From VAZQ01 sp963835165 (GTDB taxonomy: Bacteria; Pseudomonadota; Alphaproteobacteria; Rhizobiales; Xanthobacteraceae): a stretch of 64,000 nt of DNA. Location of the stretch: contig CAWIGD010000039.1 of the NCBI GenBank assembly GCA_963835165.1, forward strand, positions 1 through 64,000. Reading direction: 5' to 3'. Numbering within the stretch: the first letter of the stretch is position 1; each line of letters starts with the position of its first letter. Made by a program: the position numbers and the translations under genes. The notes under the pieces are model-generated. The model searched no databases, was not told the origin of the DNA, and saw only the letters and a program-made list of their open reading frames with translations. This document shows positions 59,680-64,000 of this stretch, in pieces.

Positions 59680-60449
59680 GGCCGCGCCTCGGTACCGGGC
59701 CGGTAGGTGCTGCCGGTCCCCAGATAGACCGCCTGCACTTGCGCGTTGTCGCGGATGGCTTCGGCGTTGCCGTCGGCGATCAGCACGCCGCGCGCGAGCA
59801 CGATGATACGGTCGGCATAGGCGAACACCACATCCATCGAATGTTCCGTGAACAGCACGGAAATCTCGCGCTCGATCACCAGCCGCTTCACCAGCGCGAT
59901 CAGATCATGGCGCTCGCGCGACGCCATGCCGGCGGTCGGCTCGTCCATCAGCAGCAGGCGCGGATCGTTGGCGAGCGCGATGGCAAGTTCGACGCGCTTC
60001 ACATCGCCGTAGGCGAGTTCCTTGCAGGGGCGGGCGGCGGCGTCCGCCATGCCGACCTGGTCGAGCAGTTCGACGGCGCGGGCGTGATGGCGACCTGCGA
60101 ATGCAGCGCCAAAGCGGAAGATTTCCTTGTGATGGCTCACCAGTGCCATCTGGACGTTCTCGGCCACGGTCATCGAACCGAAGGTCGCCGCGACCTGGAA
60201 GGTGCGGCCGACGCCGCGACGCCAGATGTCGCGCGGGTGCAAACCGACGATGCTGCGATCCGCGAACCGGATGTCGCCGCGATCGGGCGCGAGCTGACCA
60301 TTGATCATGTTGAAGCAGGTCGACTTCCCGGCGCCGTTGGGGCCGATCAGCGCCAGGAACTCGCCGTCGCCGACGTCGAAGCTCACGTTGTCGACGGCGT
60401 GAACGCCGCCGAACGCCTTGGACAGGTCGCGGATGGAGAGGATGCTCAT
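59676..60449 (-). CDS. livG: Branched-chain amino acid-type ABC importer, ATP-binding protein (LivG-like)
   Basis: 257 residues: Walker A GPNGAGKSTCFNMINGQ, the LivG loop VGRTFQVAATFGSMTVAENV, signature region ELAYGDVKRVELAIAL, Walker B LLLMDEPTAGMA and switch His in TEHSMDVVF. The start at 60449 is fixed by a 4-bp overlap with the permease stop; the same frame stays open much further upstream, but that part is only the antisense-like shadow of the permease gene. Confidence 0.92.
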   Translation of the reverse strand: MSILSIRDLSKAFGGVHAVDNVSFDVGDGEFLALIGPNGAGKSTCFNMINGQLAPDRGDIRFADRSIVGLHPRDIWRRGVGRTFQVAATFGSMTVAENVQMALVSHHKEIFRFGAAFAGRHHARAVELLDQVGMADAAARPCKELAYGDVKRVELAIALANDPRLLLMDEPTAGMASRERHDLIALVKRLVIEREISVLFTEHSMDVVFAYADRIIVLARGVLIADGNAEAIRDNAQVQAVYLGTGSTYRPGTEARP

Positions 60450-62332
60450 GCCGGCTTTCTCCGCGCCGCCAGCCGCTTGCTCAGCGCGCCGACGATGCCA
60501 CCGGGGAACACCAGCACCAGCAGCAGGATCACCGCGCCGAGGAGACCGCGCCAGAACACGGTCTGGCGCATGACGCTGTCCTGCAGGACAGTGAAAACAG
60601 TGGCGCCCACGATCGGTCCGATCAATGTCTGGATGCCGCCCAGCAGCACCATGACCATGGCGTCGATCGAGCGCGAGACGCCGGCCACATCGGGGGAGAT
60701 CGTCCCCTTGGCGAAGGCGAAGACCCCGCCGGCGATGCCGCCGAACGTGCCGGCGATGGCAAAGCCGATCCAGTGCACGCGTTTGACGTTGATGCCGATC
60801 GCTTCCGCCCGCAGCGGAGAGTCGCGCCCGGCTCGCATGGCGTAGCCGAACGGTGCGAACAGGAAATGGCGCAACAGCAAGACCCCCGCGACCACGAGCG
60901 TGAGCGTCATCAGATAGAAGGCCGGGCGGCTGTCGAACGGGGCCTGCGGCCAGATCCCGAGAATGCCGTTGGAGCCGCCGGTGACGCCCTCCCACTGGAA
61001 CAGGATCGACCAGACGATTTGCGCGAAGGCCAATGTCAACATCGCGAGGTAGACCCCGGACAGCCGCACCGCGAACCAGCCGAACAGCAATGCTCCCATG
61101 AGCGCCGCGAGCGGCGCGGCGACGAGCGCGACCGGGGTCGGCGCGGCGAGGAATTTCACCATCAGGGCCGCGCCATAGGCGCCGAGGCCGAAATAGGCGG
61201 CGTGGCCGAAGGAGTGCATGCCGCCGGGACCCATGATGAAATGCAGCGAGGTCGCGAACAGGATCGCGATCAGCACGTCGATGCCGAGCACCAGCGCATA
61301 CGGCGAAACCTTGTTCGCGAACGGCAGCAGCAGCAGGCCGATGAGGATCACGGCCGCCACCGCCTTGAGCGGCCGGCTCGCGCGGCGGATCGGATCGTCG
61401 ATCTCGGCCGGATTGCGCACCGCTGCTTGCGGCCGCCCGAGCAGCCCATAGGGCCGTACGATCAGAACGACCGCCATCACCAGGAATTCGGCGACGATCG
61501 TGAGCTTGGAGAAATTGACGACGAACCCACCGAAATTGACCACGCCGAGCCCGATGCACAGGGCCTTCACCTCGGCGATGATGACGGCGGCGAGGAAAGC
61601 CCCGCTGATCGAACCCATGCCGCCGACCACGACGACCACGAACGCGTCGCCGATCACGATCAGGTCGAGTCCCAGATTGGCCGGCTCGCGCGCGACCTGC
61701 AGCGCGCCGCCGAAGCCGGCCAGGAGAGAGCCGAGAACGAACACGACCGTGAACAGCATCGCCTGGTTGACGCCGAGCGCGCCGACCATTTCGCGGTCCT
61801 GGGTGGCGGCACGGATCAGTCGGCCGAAGCGCGTCTTCGCCAGCATCAGGTGCAGCAGCAGCAACACGACCGGGCCGATGACGATCAGGAACAGGTCGTA
61901 GCTGGGGAAATTTCGCCCGAGAATCTCGACCGAGCCACGCAGACCCGGTGCCCGCGGCCCGAGCAGGTCTTCGGGTCCCCAGATGTATTGCGCCACGTCG
62001 TTGATGACCAGGACGAGCGCGAAGGTGGCGAGCAGCTGGAACAGCTCCGGCGACTGGTAGATGCGGCGTAACAGCAGGATCTCGATCAGGCCGCCGAGCG
62101 CCGCCACGACCAGCCCGGCGGCGATGATGCCGCCCCAGAAGCCGAGCACTCCGCCCAGCTTGAGGGCGAAGGTTGCGGCGAGATAAAGCCCCAGCATGTA
62201 GAACGAGCCGTGGGCGATGTTGATGATCCGGGTGACGCCGAAGATCAGCGACAAGCCGGCGCCCACGAAGAACAGGCTGGACGCCGCGGCGAGGCCGTTG
62301 AGCGCCTGGAATAGGAGGGCTTCGAGACTCAT
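60446..62332 (-). CDS. Fused LivH-LivM permease of a branched-chain amino acid-type ABC importer
   Basis: 628 residues that contain both permease families in one chain. Residues ~1-300 are LivH-like (GAGLSLIFGVTRIINIAHGSFYMLG; GMGSISGAFLAAVIIAEVKAL). Residues ~335-620 are LivM-like (GPGGMHSFGHAAYFGLGAYGAAL; RAGRDSPLRAEAIGINVKRVHW). A polar linker (RNPAEIDDPIRRASRPLKA) joins them at the cytoplasmic side. Normally these are two genes; fusion fixes a 1:1 ratio. Each half keeps its EAA-like loop. The operon also has LivG, LivF and a binding protein, so the importer is complete. Confidence 0.92.
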   Translation of the reverse strand: MSLEALLFQALNGLAAASSLFFVGAGLSLIFGVTRIINIAHGSFYMLGLYLAATFALKLGGVLGFWGGIIAAGLVVAALGGLIEILLLRRIYQSPELFQLLATFALVLVINDVAQYIWGPEDLLGPRAPGLRGSVEILGRNFPSYDLFLIVIGPVVLLLLHLMLAKTRFGRLIRAATQDREMVGALGVNQAMLFTVVFVLGSLLAGFGGALQVAREPANLGLDLIVIGDAFVVVVVGGMGSISGAFLAAVIIAEVKALCIGLGVVNFGGFVVNFSKLTIVAEFLVMAVVLIVRPYGLLGRPQAAVRNPAEIDDPIRRASRPLKAVAAVILIGLLLLPFANKVSPYALVLGIDVLIAILFATSLHFIMGPGGMHSFGHAAYFGLGAYGAALMVKFLAAPTPVALVAAPLAALMGALLFGWFAVRLSGVYLAMLTLAFAQIVWSILFQWEGVTGGSNGILGIWPQAPFDSRPAFYLMTLTLVVAGVLLLRHFLFAPFGYAMRAGRDSPLRAEAIGINVKRVHWIGFAIAGTFGGIAGGVFAFAKGTISPDVAGVSRSIDAMVMVLLGGIQTLIGPIVGATVFTVLQDSVMRQTVFWRGLLGAVILLLVLVFPGGIVGALSKRLAARRKPA

Positions 62333-62477
62333 GGCGAGGAAGCCGCCGAACCAAACCGACCCGGTTGATCAATTCACGTGACGGTCGCCCCCGCGCCGGA
62401 GCGAGCCGATCTCGGATTGATCCAAGAGCGGCTGCGCTGGGGACCGTTAATTGATCAGTCGGACTGAGCGGCTGCGG

Positions 62478-63695
62478 TCAGTTCATCGCCGCCGCCGGGC
62501 GCAGCTTCTTGATCTCTTCGTCCGGCGGCATCACGCTCGCTCCGTCGACATACTTGAAGTTCGACATCGTGCCCTTGCCGTCCTTCAAGGCAATCTGACC
62601 GACATAGGCGCCGACGGTCGCCTGATGATCGCTGGCGCGGTATTCGAACGGCCCGAACGGTCCTTGCACCTTGAGCCCGCGGAATGCCGCGATCAGCTTG
62701 TCGGTGTCGGTCGATCCCGCCTTGGTGATGCCGGCGGCGAGCGAGTTGATGGTGTCGTAGCCGACCACCGAGCCCAGCCGCGGATAGTCGTTCCAGCGTT
62801 TCTGATATGCGGTGACAAACGCCTTGTGCGCCGGCGTGTCGATCGCCTCCCAGGGATAGCCGGTGACCGTCCATCCGACCGGCGCCTCCTCCTTGAGCGG
62901 ATCGAGATATTCCGGCTCGCCGGAGAGCAGGCTGACGACGGTGCGGTTCTTGAACGTGCCGCGGGTCGTGCCCTCGCGCACCAGCTTGGCGAGGTCCGGT
63001 CCGAACAGGACGTTGAAGATGGCGTCGGGCTTGGCGTCGTCGATTGCCTGCACCACGGCGCCGGCATCGACCTTGCCGAGCGGCGGCGCCTGCTCGGTCA
63101 CGAACTCGACGTCCGGCTGGGCCTTCTTCAGCATCTCCTTGAACCAGGTGGCGGCGGACTGGCCGTACTCGAAGTTGGGATAGACGATGGCCCAGCGCTT
63201 CTTCTTCGCCGCAAGCGCCGCCGGCATCAGCATCGCCACCTGCATGTAGGTCGAGGCGCGCAGCCGGAACGTGTATTTGTTTCCGTTCTGCCAGGTGATC
63301 TTGTCGGTGAGGGGTTCGGCCGCCAGGAAGAACACCTTCTCCTTGCCGGCGAACTCGGTGACCGCGAGCCCGATATGGGAGAGGAACGTGCCGGCGATGA
63401 TATTCACGCCCTCGCGGGTGACGAGCTCATTGGCGACGCGCACGGCGTCACCCGGCGTTGCGCCATCGTCGCGGGAGATGACCTCGAGTTTCTTGCCGAG
63501 CACGCCCCCTTTGGCGTTGATTTCCTCGACCGCGAGCTCCCAGCCTTTCCTGTAGGGCTCGAGGAAGGCCGGCTGCGACTTGTAGCTGTTGAGCTCGCCG
63601 ATCTTGATCGTGGTCTGGGCGACGGCAGGCGTGCCGAGACAAACGACCACGGCGCTCGCCGCGGCCAGCGCAAGCAGCTGGGATCTGGTGCTCAT
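62478..63695 (-). CDS. Branched-chain amino acid-type ABC importer, substrate-binding protein
   Basis: 405 residues from ATG 63695 with a signal peptide (LLALAAASAVVVCLGTPAVAQ). The type I periplasmic fold is shown by TIKIGELNSYKSQPAFLEPYRKGWELAVEEINAKGG (in parts), VISRDDGATPGDAVRVANELV, and FAYPNFEYGQ-like WAIVYPNFEYGQSAA. Such proteins in catabolic loci often bind aromatic acids or amides rather than leucine. First gene of the operon, 145 bp before the fused permease. Ligand not predictable. Confidence 0.9.
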   Translation of the reverse strand: MSTRSQLLALAAASAVVVCLGTPAVAQTTIKIGELNSYKSQPAFLEPYRKGWELAVEEINAKGGVLGKKLEVISRDDGATPGDAVRVANELVTREGVNIIAGTFLSHIGLAVTEFAGKEKVFFLAAEPLTDKITWQNGNKYTFRLRASTYMQVAMLMPAALAAKKKRWAIVYPNFEYGQSAATWFKEMLKKAQPDVEFVTEQAPPLGKVDAGAVVQAIDDAKPDAIFNVLFGPDLAKLVREGTTRGTFKNRTVVSLLSGEPEYLDPLKEEAPVGWTVTGYPWEAIDTPAHKAFVTAYQKRWNDYPRLGSVVGYDTINSLAAGITKAGSTDTDKLIAAFRGLKVQGPFGPFEYRASDHQATVGAYVGQIALKDGKGTMSNFKYVDGASVMPPDEEIKKLRPAAAMN

Positions 63696-63851
63696 GCGGT
63701 GCTCCATTTCACGAGGTTGCAATGATGGCGAGGTCATCGGCTGGACCGAGCTGGATCACGGCCCGCTGCGGCCCTGGGTTGCGGGCGCGCGGCCGTCGCG
63801 ACAAGTCCATCGGCCGTACGGTCGGCATCGAAGGAATGGCCCATCAATTCG

Positions 63852-63863
63852 TTTGTATGCAAA
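63852..63863. promoter_or_regulatory. Candidate operator: TTTG-TATG-CAAA inverted repeat
   Basis: TTTGTATGCAAA is an inverted repeat with perfect 4-bp arms and a 4-bp centre. It lies in the divergent gap between the importer operon (start 63695) and a partial plus-strand frame. The form resembles operators of GntR/FadR-type regulators (TTGTATACAA-like). No regulator of this class is fully visible, so the call rests on the palindrome alone. Confidence 0.3.
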
Positions 63864-63910
63864 TAATGAGCCCGCCTTGAAGCTTGTCAAGGTCACTTAA
63901 TCGCGCACCG

Positions 63911-64000
63911 ATGCCGAAAAACACAGCATCGGGACGCTCGCGTCCGCCATCGGCCGTGGGCAGCGAAATCGAACAGCGGCGGATCGATGTTTCGGTCACT
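63911..64000 (+). CDS. Possible start of a gene running off the right edge
   Basis: Thirty codons from ATG 63911 stay open to the window end: MPKNTASGRSRPPSAV, then GSEIEQRRIDVSVT. No family can be recognised, and the preceding ribosome site is weak. Its position, divergent from the importer operon with a palindrome between, would suit a regulator or pathway gene. Confidence 0.3.
   Translation, partial: MPKNTASGRSRPPSAVGSEIEQRRIDVSVT

Noticed and set aside
60450..62372. Long upstream extension of the LivG frame over the permease gene
   Set aside because: The translation is arginine-rich and motif-free; the real permease is in another frame of the same strand, and LivG starts at the ATGA overlap.
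1..64000. CRISPR arrays, rRNA, complete insertion sequences or phage genes
   Set aside because: No regularly spaced repeats, rRNA segments, transposase or integrase motifs were seen on either strand.

Overview
The window is a high-GC bacterial chromosome segment. Its protein families point to an alphaproteobacterium of the Bradyrhizobiaceae/Xanthobacteraceae type: an NHEJ ligase LigD ending in its polymerase domain, xseB next to a histone-deacetylase-like gene, orphan tripartite-tricarboxylate (Bug) binding proteins, CoA-linked catabolic genes and several molybdenum hydroxylases. This placement is inferred from gene content and style; no rRNA or other phylogenetic marker is present.

Layout. 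(1) 1-5.9 kb, housekeeping-like: LigD C-terminus, then a minus-strand run of pirin, XseB, HDAC-like deacylase, HSDL2-like SDR and a DmdC-type acyl-CoA dehydrogenase, and a tRNA-Gln(TTG). (2) 5.9-15.5 kb, a CoA-thioester catabolic block: frameshifted SDR, NDP-forming acyl-CoA synthetase, DUF35 protein, thiolase, enoyl-CoA hydratase, two acyl-CoA dehydrogenases and a Bug binding protein. A 17-bp identical repeat, which includes the last bases of the tRNA, lies on both sides of the block, so it may be an old tRNA-targeted island. (3) 15.6-24 kb: two creatinase-fold (M24) proteins lacking most metal ligands, an NMT1-like binding protein, an ACMSD-like amidohydrolase, an isocitrate-lyase-family enzyme, a HyuB without HyuA and a TAXI-type binding protein. 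(4) 24-27.9 kb: a PaoABC-type aldehyde oxidoreductase without a Tat signal. (5) 28.2-36.9 kb, accessory genes: a translationally coupled zinc metallopeptidase and ATP-grasp ligase (the best candidate for an undescribed small system), LLM flavin oxidoreductase, hydrolases, small exported proteins and a Tat-exported RidA. (6) 36.8-40.7 kb: a complete spermidine/putrescine-type ABC importer. (7) 41-50 kb: TPP enzyme, M32 carboxypeptidase, AGXT-like aminotransferase, DUF3891 protein and three orphan binding proteins. (8) 50.3-63.7 kb: a xanthine-dehydrogenase-family locus (FAD subunit, 2Fe-2S subunit, amidohydrolase, binding protein, two tandem molybdopterin subunits) facing a five-gene operon for a branched-chain-amino-acid-type importer with fused LivH-LivM and a terminal MarR regulator.

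The window reads as a scavenging and catabolic region. Periplasmic binding proteins capture organic acids, amines or aromatics; Mo-hydroxylases, amidohydrolases, CoA ligase, dehydrogenases and thiolase could then degrade them. Seven binding proteins have no membrane partner in the window, and only one complete transcription factor was recognised, so regulation and transport partners must be largely elsewhere.

Starts were chosen by eye from family alignment, Shine-Dalgarno-like sequences and 4-bp overlaps. No database search was possible, and all family assignments are from recognised motifs.
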